A stretch of 64,000 nt of DNA from Candidatus Neomarinimicrobiota bacterium (GTDB taxonomy: Bacteria > Fidelibacterota > UBA2242 > B5-G15): the NCBI GenBank assembly GCA_017656425.1, contig JACDNV010000012.1:8552-72551 (forward strand), written 5' to 3'. Below, piece after piece: positions 14,061 through 23,084 of the stretch; position 1 is the first letter of the stretch, and every line of letters begins with the position of its first letter. Made by a program: the position numbers and the translations under genes. Under the pieces are notes generated by a model. The model made no database searches and had not been told where the DNA came from. It saw only the letters and a program-made list of their open reading frames with translations.

Positions 14061-15472
14061 AATATATAGTACTTGTAATTAAAAATATCGGCAAATATAC
14101 CTTTGGTTGGATAGGCAGTAGATATATTTATAAGGAAATACTTTTTCCATTTTTTTATTCTATACTTGTTGTCACTTTTGTTTTACTGGTTAATTTTTTA
14201 GTAAGGACAGTTGATAAGTTGTTAGGAAAGGGTTTACCAATTAGTATTATTTTTGAATTTTTTTACTTAAATCTCGCTTGGATAATAGCGTTATCTGTGC
14301 CTATGGCTGTACTTGTAGCTACTCTGACAACTTATGGGAGGCTGGCTGAAGATAATGAAATGACAGCAATGAGAGCAAGCGGTATTAGTTTCTGGTCTAT
14401 ACTAACACCGGGAATAATTTTTGGAAGCGTTATGTGTCTCTTTATGATATATTTTAATGATAATATTTTACCAGATTTTAATCATAGAGCCAGGATTCTT
14501 GGAAGGGATATTTATAAAAAGCGTCCTGACCTTGATATTGAGCCAGGGTATTTTATAGAAAATATTTCAGGATATTCCATATATGTAAAAAGTAAAGAGG
14601 GTGATAAATTAAATCAGGTGGTGATTTATAGTTCCTCTGAGGGTGAGTATCAGGTCAATATTTATGCAAAATATGGTTTTATAAAAGTTGTGGGTAACTC
14701 TGTTATTTTTGATCTACACGATGGTGAGATACATGAGTTAAATCGCAACAATCTTGAAGATTATCGCATATTGAAATTTGATAAACATCGAATGGTATTG
14801 TCTATAGATAATCTTGTTCTTGAAAGATCTGATGTTGAGAGACGTGGTGATAGAGAAATGACTATAAAAATGATGATAGAGAAGATAGAAAAATATAATA
14901 ATGAAAAGGAAAGGGTGAAAAATAAAATAATCTCAATGGTAAGTGAATACCTGCCTGAGGTTAAACACAAAAGCATGAAAGATTTAATTAAATTGATAAA
15001 GGAAAGGAAGGCTGAAATAAATAAGGGGAATCTGGATGTTCAAACGAGCAGATTTTTAAGTGTAGCTGGAAGGGTTATTGGTGAATTCCAGTTATATATG
15101 GTTTATCAGCGGCAGGTTAATAAATATCTGGTAGAAATACATAAAAAGTTTTCAATTCCCTTTGCATGTATAGTTTTTGTTCTTATTGGTGCACCATTGG
15201 GTGTTATGGTTAAAAAAGGTGGTATTTTTATGGGAGGGACGTTGAGCATAATTTTCTTTATTATTTACTATGTATTTTTGATTGGTGGGGAGGAGCTTGC
15301 CGATATGGCATACATCTCGCCTTTCTGGGCTATGTGGACTCCCAATATTTTACTTTTCATAATTGGATTATACCTTATTCACTATATAAGATGGGAGCAG
15401 AGAACCATTGAATTTAAATTCATTACCAATTTGTTAGCAAAATTAAAAATAGTTGTAAAAGAACAGGAGTGA
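14057..15472 (+). CDS. LptF/LptG family lipopolysaccharide export permease
   Basis: 471 residues of the YjgP/YjgQ family: three N-terminal membrane helices with the conserved IIALSVPMAVLVATLTTYGRLAEDNEMTAMRASGIS region, a periplasmic beta-jellyroll (about 140-260), a charged helical insertion (about 275-345) longer than in enterobacterial members, and three C-terminal helices (FACIVFVLIGAPLGV). LptF and LptG pair in the inner membrane with the ATPase LptB to pull LPS across the periplasm. Only one such gene is here, so F versus G cannot be told. Start GTG 14057; its stop adjoins the next gene, implying an operon. Confidence 0.9.
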   Translation: MKYIVLVIKNIGKYTFGWIGSRYIYKEILFPFFYSILVVTFVLLVNFLVRTVDKLLGKGLPISIIFEFFYLNLAWIIALSVPMAVLVATLTTYGRLAEDNEMTAMRASGISFWSILTPGIIFGSVMCLFMIYFNDNILPDFNHRARILGRDIYKKRPDLDIEPGYFIENISGYSIYVKSKEGDKLNQVVIYSSSEGEYQVNIYAKYGFIKVVGNSVIFDLHDGEIHELNRNNLEDYRILKFDKHRMVLSIDNLVLERSDVERRGDREMTIKMMIEKIEKYNNEKERVKNKIISMVSEYLPEVKHKSMKDLIKLIKERKAEINKGNLDVQTSRFLSVAGRVIGEFQLYMVYQRQVNKYLVEIHKKFSIPFACIVFVLIGAPLGVMVKKGGIFMGGTLSIIFFIIYYVFLIGGEELADMAYISPFWAMWTPNILLFIIGLYLIHYIRWEQRTIEFKFITNLLAKLKIVVKEQE

Positions 15473-15474
15473 AT

Positions 15475-16776
15475 ATGGATCCAGTAGAATTTATTGAAGC
15501 CAAAAAGGAGGGCTTAGAACATAAGCCTGATGAGATAAAAGGATTCATTGCTGGATATGTCAGGGGAGATATTCCTGATTACCAGATGGCTGCCTGGCTG
15601 ATGGCTGTAAATTTTAATGGAATGACCGATGAAGAAGTGCTGGCACTTGTTGAAACAATGATAGAATCAGGTGATAGGCTTGATCTTTCAAATATTGAAG
15701 GTATAAAAGTGGATAAGCACAGCACTGGGGGTGTGGGCGATAAAGTATCGCTTATACTGGCGCCTCTTGCTGCTTCCTGCGGGTGTATTGTGCCAATGAT
15801 TTCTGGAAGAAGCTTAGGACATACGGGAGGTACATTGGATAAATTAGAAAGCATTCCTGGAATGCGAGTAAATCTTACAAAAGAAGAATTTATAAATCAG
15901 ATTGAAAAAATTGGCGTTTCGATGATTGGTCAAACTGAGGAACTTGTCCCTGCTGATAGAAAAATGTATGCACTCCGTGATGTTACTGCTACTGTTAAAT
16001 CAATACCTTTAATATGTGCAAGTATTCTAAGTAAAAAAATAGCTGAGGGAATTGATGCTCTCGTATTGGATGTAAAGACAGGAAGTGGCGCTTTTTTAAA
16101 GGAATATGCATTAAGCAAAAAGCTCGCATATAAGCTAAAAAGTGTAGGAGAGAAGTTTGGGCTGAAGGTTCGTGCTGTCATTACCGACATGAATCAACCG
16201 CTGGGTAGTACGGTAGGGAATTGGTTGGAAGTGGTGGAATCAATTGATGTCTTGAAAGGAAATGGACCACGCGATCTTGTGGAAGTTACAGTTTATTTGA
16301 CCTGTTGGATGCTTATATTATCAAACCTGGCTTCTGATATCAAAACTGCAGAGGAAATTGTGTTGGAAAAATTGAGAAATGGATCAGCCTATGAAAAATT
16401 CCTTGAAATAGTAAGCAGTCAGGGTGGTGACGTAAGTTTCATTGAAAATCCACAGAAATATAAGAAAGCGAAAGTTATTAAGGGTGTTAAATCTACAAAG
16501 TCTGGATATGTTATTTCGATAGATACAGAAAGAATCGGTAAGTGTGTGTTTGAGCTTGGTGGGGGGAGAAAAAAAATTGAGGATAAAATTATGCCGGAGG
16601 TTGGGCTGGAGGTAAAGGCAAAGATTTCTGATTATGTACATAAAGGAGATGTTTTGTGCATAGCGCATGCTAATTCTGAAGAGAAATATCAGAGAGTCAG
16701 TGATATGATTTTATCATCTTTTGAAATTTCACAGCAGAAAACATCTCAGCCGCCTCTTTTTTATGAAACATTATAA
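15475..16776 (+). CDS. Thymidine/pyrimidine-nucleoside phosphorylase
   Basis: 433 residues from the ATG at 15475, which has GGAG five bases upstream; a GTG at 15469 is in frame but overlaps that site. The family signature is intact: KVDKHSTGGVGDKVS, the phosphate loop; SGRSLGHTGGTLDKLESIPG; then the ALRDVTATVKSIPLI helix and the lysine of VLDVKTGSGAF. A C-terminal domain closes the fold. It splits thymidine, uridine or deoxyuridine into base and (deoxy)ribose-1-phosphate for salvage or catabolism. Thymidine-only (DeoA) versus broad (Pdp) specificity is not decidable by eye. Confidence 0.95.
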   Translation: MDPVEFIEAKKEGLEHKPDEIKGFIAGYVRGDIPDYQMAAWLMAVNFNGMTDEEVLALVETMIESGDRLDLSNIEGIKVDKHSTGGVGDKVSLILAPLAASCGCIVPMISGRSLGHTGGTLDKLESIPGMRVNLTKEEFINQIEKIGVSMIGQTEELVPADRKMYALRDVTATVKSIPLICASILSKKIAEGIDALVLDVKTGSGAFLKEYALSKKLAYKLKSVGEKFGLKVRAVITDMNQPLGSTVGNWLEVVESIDVLKGNGPRDLVEVTVYLTCWMLILSNLASDIKTAEEIVLEKLRNGSAYEKFLEIVSSQGGDVSFIENPQKYKKAKVIKGVKSTKSGYVISIDTERIGKCVFELGGGRKKIEDKIMPEVGLEVKAKISDYVHKGDVLCIAHANSEEKYQRVSDMILSSFEISQQKTSQPPLFYETL

Positions 16777-16809
16777 TTTAAAACATTGGTAACCTATAAA
16801 GGCTGTAAT

Positions 16810-17397
16810 TTATCTTACCGGCAGAAACTCGATTTCCCTTTTGAATAGATAGCAAAAAAGTTCAGAATTCTTATAGGCTAATATTAGCTCTTCATCGATG
16901 CTGAAATCGCTTCTTAGGTAAACGGTTATAGTAGTGGTTTTAATGTCACAGGTAAGGTCTCTGATTGAACTTCGATGAGTTTTATCAAGACCATTAGCTA
17001 TTCTAAGGATGGATGCTAGTCTTAGAACAAGGAGTTTATCTTCTGCTGATAGGGATTTAAATTCTATACAGAAATCCGGCGGTACATTTCTTTTATGAAG
17101 ACAGGCAACATAAGCTATTATTGATATTTCCTTTCTTGTGAAACCTGTTATGCCGTTTTTTAAGATAATTGATGCAGTATATAAGTGGTGATTTTTATTA
17201 TTACCTGTGGCATATCCAATATCATGAAGCAATGCAGCAGCAATAAGAAAGTCTTTCGATGAGTCACCAAGATTATGTACAGGTTCCAGATGATTAAAAA
17301 GTTTTATAGAAAGTTTTTTTACCTGCTCGGAATGTGAAGGATCAACATCATATCTATCCCTTAATTGATAAATGAATAGTATTTGCTCTTCCCTCAC
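16810..17397 (-). CDS. Stand-alone HD-domain protein similar to the C-terminal domain of Ppx/GppA
   Basis: 195 residues that match only the HD domain found after the two actin-like domains of exopolyphosphatases: AALLHDIGYATG (metal-binding His-Asp), the HHLYTASIILKNGITGFTRKE segment, ACLHKRNVPPDF, and LRLASILRIANGLDKTH. The actin-like catalytic part is missing, and no coding remnant of it lies upstream (17398-17493), so this is a free domain and not a truncation. It may be a nucleotide phosphohydrolase or a regulator; substrate unknown. It is convergent with the phosphorylase gene and divergent from the IPP isomerase gene. Confidence 0.85.
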   Translation of the reverse strand: MREEQILFIYQLRDRYDVDPSHSEQVKKLSIKLFNHLEPVHNLGDSSKDFLIAAALLHDIGYATGNNKNHHLYTASIILKNGITGFTRKEISIIAYVACLHKRNVPPDFCIEFKSLSAEDKLLVLRLASILRIANGLDKTHRSSIRDLTCDIKTTTITVYLRSDFSIDEELILAYKNSELFCYLFKREIEFLPVR

Positions 17398-17493
17398 AGA
17401 AATAGCCTTATTTCTTAATAGGTAGAATTTAAAAAAATCGTATATTCTTTAAAAAATGTTTTTTTGCAGTCTATTTATTATATTATTGTTGTT

Positions 17494-18537
17494 ATGGGTA
17501 CTAATAAGAAAATTATCCAAAAAAGAAAAATAGAGCATCTTAATATTGTGAAAGAAAAAGATATTACCTATGAATCATCATTTGACGGTTTCGATCGTTT
17601 CAATTTTATAAATAATTCTCTGCCCGAAATTGACTATGATATTGTAGATACAGGTACTGAGTTTCTCGGATACAGGTTGTCTTTTCCTCTAATAATTAGC
17701 GCCATTGGTGGTGGGGAAAAGACTGGAGATGGATTAAATAGAGATATGGCTCATATATGTAATGAATATAAAATTGCTTTCGAGGTAGGAAGTATAAGAC
17801 CATTTATCGATGGTAGGATAGAATTATCATTTTTAAAGGAATTAAGGAAAATTTGTCAAAATAATCCCATAATAGCCAATCTGGGGGCAGTGCAGATTAA
17901 AAAGTATAAAAAAGATTTGCCGTCGATTCTTAATGATCTGGGATATGATTGTTTTTGTGTTCATTTAAATCCGCTACACGAGGCAATTCAGCCTGAAGGC
18001 GAGCCATATTTCTCAGGTGTTTATGAAGCACTTATTGAATTAAAAAGTACGATAGAAATTCCAATAATGGTCAAAGAAGTTGGAACTGGTATATATCCTG
18101 GTGTGGTTGAAAGATTAATGAATATTGGAATTAATTATATAAATATTGCAGGAGCTGGTGGTACATCCTGGGCAAAAGTTGAATCTGAGAGAATAAAGGA
18201 TCCGATAAAGAAGGAGGTTGCAAAGGAATTTTTCTCATGGGGTATTCCTACAGCTGAAATTCTTACTGGATTAAAAGAGGTATCGAATGAAATTGTTATA
18301 ATTGCAACCGGGGGTATAGATTCTGGAATTAAGTTTTCTAAGGCTTTGGCATTGGGAGCATATCTTGCTGGTGGGTCAAGAATATTTTTACAAAAATGGT
18401 TCGAAAATGGGAGAAAATCAGTAGAACAATTGATTAAAATATGGAATGAGGTTTTGAAAATTTCCATGTTCTGCACGGGTTGTAAGAATATTAATGAATT
18501 TCGCGGAAATGATAACATAATATTCAGGAGAGAATAG
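17494..18537 (+). CDS. fni: Type 2 isopentenyl-diphosphate delta-isomerase (FMN-dependent)
   Basis: 347 residues from the ATG at 17494, the normal length for IDI-2; an in-frame TTG at 17464 would add only a hydrophobic decapeptide. Motifs: RKIEHLNI at the N-terminus, FPLIISAIGGGEKTGDGLNRDMA, NLGAVQIKKY, VHLNPLHEAIQPEGE (catalytic Gln), VKEVGTGI, AGAGGTSWAKVE and ATGGIDSG. It interconverts IPP and DMAPP with FMN, NADPH and Mg2+. The next gene starts three bases after the stop. Confidence 0.95.
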   Translation: MGTNKKIIQKRKIEHLNIVKEKDITYESSFDGFDRFNFINNSLPEIDYDIVDTGTEFLGYRLSFPLIISAIGGGEKTGDGLNRDMAHICNEYKIAFEVGSIRPFIDGRIELSFLKELRKICQNNPIIANLGAVQIKKYKKDLPSILNDLGYDCFCVHLNPLHEAIQPEGEPYFSGVYEALIELKSTIEIPIMVKEVGTGIYPGVVERLMNIGINYINIAGAGGTSWAKVESERIKDPIKKEVAKEFFSWGIPTAEILTGLKEVSNEIVIIATGGIDSGIKFSKALALGAYLAGGSRIFLQKWFENGRKSVEQLIKIWNEVLKISMFCTGCKNINEFRGNDNIIFRRE

Positions 18538-18540
18538 AAA

Positions 18541-19632
18541 ATGTTAAAATTCAAAAACGTATTTACTTTTTTCATTATCCTGATAATTTTTTCATTTATT
18601 TACGCAAAAGATTCCTTAGTTAGGATAGCTATTTTGTATACAGGTACCTTATCTGGTGAAATTGAATCATGTCCTACTTGCAGAAGAATTGCAAAAACTG
18701 GCGGTCTTGCCCGTAGATTTACAGCCTTTAAAAAATATGGTAAAAAATATGATTACAAATTAATACTAGATGCTGGAAGTATTTTTTGCGTTGGGGCTGA
18801 TGTTAATAAAAATGTTAATTTGATTCAGAAGAAAGCTAAGCTTATTTGTCAGATTTATGATCTTTTGGAATATGATATTTGTAATTTTGGTGGATATGAT
18901 TTGATATTACCTTCAGATTTTATCAAAACATTAAACGATAGTGTTAATTTTGAGTTTATTTCCTCTAATATCGTAGATAAAAATACTAGCGATCTGGTTT
19001 TTAAACCTTATACTATAAAAACTGTTAGTGGGATACGAATTGGAATCATAGGTGTAAGTTCAAAGTTCGGGTTTGAACCGAAGGATTATATAATTCTTGA
19101 TCCTGTTGAATGTATAAATAATGTATTGAGTGAGGTTAAAAATAAGGTAGATTATATTATTTTACTTGCAGATGTGACAAATGATGATCTTATGAAAATC
19201 GCAAATTTATCAGATATTGATCTTATATTACGAGCTGGTAGTATAATTTATAGAAATTATCTAGAAAAAGTAAAAAATTGTTTTGTTTCCAGTGTTGGGG
19301 ATAGGGGTAAAAAATTTGGTATTATTGAACTTAACATTAAAGATATTAGAGATGAGTTTATAGATGTGTCATGGATGAAATTAAGAATTGATAATATAGA
19401 TAAACAGATTAACAAATATCGTAAAAATCTGGAAAAGGCTAATAGTACAAGGGCTTCTTCAGGTGTTATTGAAAGGTTAAAAGAAGAAAAGAGGGAACTT
19501 GAGGATCAGTTAAAACTAAAAAGAAACTGGTATGAGTTGAAGCTGATTACTCTTGATGATAAATTTAATGAGAGCGAATATATTAAAGAAATGATTAAAA
19601 ATTATAAAAATAGCCTTGATAATGTTCGATAG
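18541..19632 (+). CDS. UshA-like 5'-nucleotidase-fold protein with Cys motif and altered metal-binding residues
   Basis: A signal peptide (FFIILIIFSFIYAK) precedes a calcineurin-phosphoesterase fold. The usual metal motifs are all changed: the DxH strand reads ILYTGTLSGEIESC, the GD strand reads LDAGSIF, GNHE reads FGGYDL, and the SHxG site reads LADVTND. Instead it has SCPTCRRIAKTGGLARR, matching the family of UshA-like proteins with a CGC/CxxC-GGLARR motif often encoded beside multihaem cytochromes; no cytochrome gene is present here. The C-terminus (280-363) is a predicted coiled coil. Periplasmic; enzymatic activity is doubtful. Confidence 0.65.
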   Translation: MLKFKNVFTFFIILIIFSFIYAKDSLVRIAILYTGTLSGEIESCPTCRRIAKTGGLARRFTAFKKYGKKYDYKLILDAGSIFCVGADVNKNVNLIQKKAKLICQIYDLLEYDICNFGGYDLILPSDFIKTLNDSVNFEFISSNIVDKNTSDLVFKPYTIKTVSGIRIGIIGVSSKFGFEPKDYIILDPVECINNVLSEVKNKVDYIILLADVTNDDLMKIANLSDIDLILRAGSIIYRNYLEKVKNCFVSSVGDRGKKFGIIELNIKDIRDEFIDVSWMKLRIDNIDKQINKYRKNLEKANSTRASSGVIERLKEEKRELEDQLKLKRNWYELKLITLDDKFNESEYIKEMIKNYKNSLDNVR

Positions 19633-19674
19633 TTTTTTGAAATTATCTTCGGAACTTATTGAAGGAGGTGAATT

Positions 19675-20343
19675 ATGAAAAAATTATATTTAATGATAAC
19701 GATTATTCTTTTTTCAATGTTAATAATGAACTGTGGTAAACAGGCTGTTAGGGAGGAGCAAGTTTCAGAAAGTCAGGTCGTACAGCAGGGAGAACAACTA
19801 CCTGATACGACAATAAAAGAGGCAGAAACATTACCCACAAAAGTCGAAACAACCATGGTTGAAACTACCGCTGTTGTTCCATCATATCCTACAGAAGCAG
19901 AGACATCAAAGATTCAGGAAAAAGAAGGCAAATTAGAGGAGGTATTGGAAGTAATAACACCTGGCGATAGCATTGATGTTATGTATATGGTGAGACCAAA
20001 CGATTACTTAATAAAAATTGCAAAGAATGAGTACGGCGTGGCATGGATGTGGAGACAAATTTATAAGTGGAATATTGATAAAATAGGAGATAATCCAGAT
20101 TTGATATATCCATTTAATGAATTTTTACTTAAAAAACCCAAAGATAAAGCAAATCCTGTTGAGTATGATTTTTACGACTATGTTGTAAAATCTGGAGAGA
20201 CACTCTGGTCAATCGCAGAGAAGGAATATGGGAATAATTACGCATGGATAGTGATTTTACATGATAATGCTGATAAACTGGATTTTGATCTTCGAAAGTT
20301 GCAGCCAGGAACTGTACTTAAATTAAGAACAAGACTCTGGTAA
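19675..20343 (+). CDS. Lipoprotein with two LysM domains
   Basis: 222 residues with lipobox MLIMNCGK. A Glu/Thr/Val-rich disordered linker (25-100) leads to two LysM-type peptidoglycan-binding modules: YMVRPNDYLIKIAKNEYG at about 103 and YVVKSGETLWSIAEKEYG at about 167. It probably anchors to the outer membrane and binds peptidoglycan. A strong ribosome-binding site (GAAGGAGGTGA) sits just before the ATG, suggesting high expression. A clear rho-independent terminator follows. Confidence 0.9.
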   Translation: MKKLYLMITIILFSMLIMNCGKQAVREEQVSESQVVQQGEQLPDTTIKEAETLPTKVETTMVETTAVVPSYPTEAETSKIQEKEGKLEEVLEVITPGDSIDVMYMVRPNDYLIKIAKNEYGVAWMWRQIYKWNIDKIGDNPDLIYPFNEFLLKKPKDKANPVEYDFYDYVVKSGETLWSIAEKEYGNNYAWIVILHDNADKLDFDLRKLQPGTVLKLRTRLW

Positions 20344-20385
20344 TAGATTAAATAGTGAGATTAATCATTTAACAAATTGCATGTG

Positions 20386-20423
20386 AAAAATCGGGATAGC
20401 TGTTAGGCTATCCCGATTTTTTT
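20386..20423 (+). terminator. Rho-independent terminator after the LysM lipoprotein gene
   Basis: AATCGGGATAGC and GCTATCCCGATT form a perfect 12-bp stem (extendable with A-T pairs to 15) around a 6-base loop (TGTTAG), followed by a T run. It ends the fni-to-LysM transcription unit. Confidence 0.93.
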
Positions 20424-20722
20424 ATTATGGCATAAAATCTTTTAAGATATATTGCGTTGCGTCAGTATTGATATATTTTTATTTTGCAAAACTATTATAA
20501 CAGAATCATCTACTTTTTCAATCTTCGTCAGTTTTTATGTTTTTTGAAACATGAGGAAGTATAAAAATGAAATTCCTCTAAATAGTGTCTGGTTGGGATA
20601 TAGTTTTGTGTCATAAGATAGTTTGCTAAAGAATTAAATATGAAAAAATATTTTTTAATAGCGCTGAGATTTGTATATGTGCATGATGATGGAGTATACT
20701 GTACCTGACCGCTATAAATCCT
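20424..20722. other. Gene-free stretch between terminator and S9 peptidase gene
   Basis: No coding frame with a ribosome-binding site was seen in this AT-rich stretch. A segment at about 20581-20621 (GTGTCTGGTTGG, then GTTTTGTGTCA) resembles the ends of IS256-type elements, but no second end or transposase was found nearby, so it is at most a relic. The S9 stop codon lies at the right end; no terminator for that gene is evident. Confidence 0.4.
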
Positions 20723-22819
20723 TTAGAATTTTATTATTTGATCTATTTTGAAAATTTCATTATAAATTAGCTCTTCCATACTGAAAGGTGCTGGTTTCCC
20801 TCCAAGAAATTTATGAAACCAATAAAGATGAGCATTATAATATAAAGGCATCGATTTCAGATAATCGGGCCAATGGCCGTCATTTTTAAATACTATAAGT
20901 TCAGAGGGGACACCCATCTTTTGCAAAGCAGTGAAGAATTGCAGGCTTTGGGTATACGGTACTCTATAATCCTTTTCACCTGTTATAACTAGGCACGGGG
21001 TTTTAAAGTTTTTTGCATACGATGATGGGCTCCATTTTTTATATATTTCAGGACTTTCCCAGGGTGCTCCGGCAAGTTCCCATTCAGGAAACCAGAGTTC
21101 TTCTGTTGCTCCATACATTGATACAAGATCATAGACTCCCATCATTGCTACAATTGCCTTAAATCTATCTGTATGACCTTCAAGCCACATCATCATATAT
21201 CCACCATATGACCAGCCCATAGCACCTAATTTATCTTCATCAATATATGGTAGATTTGCCAGCGAATCTACCACTTTCATTATATCTTCGCAAACTTTTC
21301 CACCCCAATCTTTTGAAATAGCTTCAACAAATTTTTGTCCATATCCAGGTGAACCATGAGGATTGCAGAATGCCACAGCGTAGCCGTGTCCAGGATAAAT
21401 TTGCCAATCACCTCTAAAACCGTCATACCACATCTGTTGTGGACCGCCATGAACATTTATAATTAGTGGATATTTTTCATTTGGGTCAAATCCATAGGGA
21501 GTTATCAGCCAGGTTTGTATTAGCTTGCCTTCAGCTCCAGGTATCCAAAACTCTTTTGCCTGTCTTAGATCATATTTTTCTTCTATTTCTTTATTAAAAA
21601 AAGTAAGCCTTTTAAAACCTTTGCCATTAGAATTAATTCTATATAATTCATAGGGTTTGTTAATGGTACTTCTTGTGAATATGAAGTATTTTCCGTCAGG
21701 GGTTAAAGATAGGTAACGTAATGTTTTTACATCAAATACTTTTTCTATTTTACCTGACTCTATATTCACTTTATAAACTGGGTAATGGCCCTTTTCCTCG
21801 ACAGTAAAATAAATATGCCTGGAATCGGGTGACCATACATAGTCATCAACCCAGTTATCGATTTTCCCCTCGCTTAAAATTTTACTTTTGCCAGTTTTTA
21901 AGTCGCAAATGGCAAGCCTGAATAAGTCACTTTCATATCCGGGAGTCTTCTGTGTCTTGTATGCTATATATCTTCCGTCTGGTGAAAATAGAGGTTGACC
22001 ATCCCACGCTCGATTGTTTTTTGTTATATTTTCTGCTTTTCCTGTTTCTATATCTACCAACCATAAGTCTCCGTTGGTAGAACAAGCTTGATTTTTATCA
22101 TGATTTGATACGACACAGATTTTCTTGTTATCAGGTGATACATCAAGATGGGTGCCGCTAAGTGCGAACATGGGGGCGTCGAATTTCCATGGGGTCAGGT
22201 TGATTGCTGTATCTTTTTCGATATCATAGATAAATACATTTTCATATTGTCCGTCTCGATATTCATCCCAGTGTCTGTATAGAAGTTCTTTTGTATAGTG
22301 TGCCTGTATAGGACCATTTTCCATTTTTTCTCTTTTCTCTTTACTGCATTTTAAACAGTTACCACATTCGGGGAAAATTTTTGTGGAAAAAATTATTTTT
22401 CTACCATGATCAACTATATGAATGTTTTTAAATCCATTTAATTCAAGATTTGTAATTTGCTGAGGTTCTCCACCATCAATAGCGATTTTCCAGAGTTGAG
22501 TACCATCATTTCTTGTTGAAAGGAAATAAATATGTTCACTATCGTCGGACCAGATTGGACTGTAATCAGAAGCTTCGTTATAAGTTAATCTTTTTAATTC
22601 TTTTCCATCAATTGAGATAATGTATATATCGGCATTTTTCCTAGATTTGTATAAATCATACTCTGTGACTACAAAAGCTATCCATTTCCCATTAGGGGAA
22701 ATTTCCGGACTGCTAATACTTTTTAACTGGTATAATGCATCAATAGAAAAAGGTGCTTTTTCAGCATAAGAAAAGGTAATTAGTAATAAAATGATCACTG
22801 TTAGAAATAATTTTTTCAT
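20723..22819 (-). CDS. Secreted S9-family prolyl oligopeptidase-like peptidase (acylaminoacyl/dipeptidyl peptidase)
   Basis: 698 residues with signal peptide MKKLFLTVIILLLITFSYA. Residues 25-430 form a beta-propeller built from TolB/WD40-like blades (SPNGKWIAFV, SPDGRYIAY, SPDSRHIYF). Residues 440-690 are an alpha/beta hydrolase with Ser537 in GWSYGGY, Asp617 in GEKDYRVP and His649 in NDGHWP, a full triad. A CGNCLKC cluster lies in the propeller, which is unusual. It trims peptides in the periplasm or outside the cell, fitting a peptide-fermenting life. It is monocistronic and divergent from the RNase H gene. Confidence 0.95.
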   Translation of the reverse strand: MKKLFLTVIILLLITFSYAEKAPFSIDALYQLKSISSPEISPNGKWIAFVVTEYDLYKSRKNADIYIISIDGKELKRLTYNEASDYSPIWSDDSEHIYFLSTRNDGTQLWKIAIDGGEPQQITNLELNGFKNIHIVDHGRKIIFSTKIFPECGNCLKCSKEKREKMENGPIQAHYTKELLYRHWDEYRDGQYENVFIYDIEKDTAINLTPWKFDAPMFALSGTHLDVSPDNKKICVVSNHDKNQACSTNGDLWLVDIETGKAENITKNNRAWDGQPLFSPDGRYIAYKTQKTPGYESDLFRLAICDLKTGKSKILSEGKIDNWVDDYVWSPDSRHIYFTVEEKGHYPVYKVNIESGKIEKVFDVKTLRYLSLTPDGKYFIFTRSTINKPYELYRINSNGKGFKRLTFFNKEIEEKYDLRQAKEFWIPGAEGKLIQTWLITPYGFDPNEKYPLIINVHGGPQQMWYDGFRGDWQIYPGHGYAVAFCNPHGSPGYGQKFVEAISKDWGGKVCEDIMKVVDSLANLPYIDEDKLGAMGWSYGGYMMMWLEGHTDRFKAIVAMMGVYDLVSMYGATEELWFPEWELAGAPWESPEIYKKWSPSSYAKNFKTPCLVITGEKDYRVPYTQSLQFFTALQKMGVPSELIVFKNDGHWPDYLKSMPLYYNAHLYWFHKFLGGKPAPFSMEELIYNEIFKIDQIIKF

Positions 22820-23084
22820 GGCTCAACCCTTATTTAAAAAATCAGTTATTGTATAAATAAGATGAGAAAAATTCAAGTTAATTTTTTAATTTGTTAGAAA
22901 ATGAATGTTTATTTCTTAATTATTTATTACTATCATTATATAGTAATATGGGATTATAAACGATAGGTTTGATCTTGTTTAGGATTAATCTGCCATTGTT
23001 GTAAATCAATTATTTGCTATATTTCTTTTATCAGTCTAATTTCAAAAGATATTTAATTTATTATAAAAGTGAAAGTATGAAACC

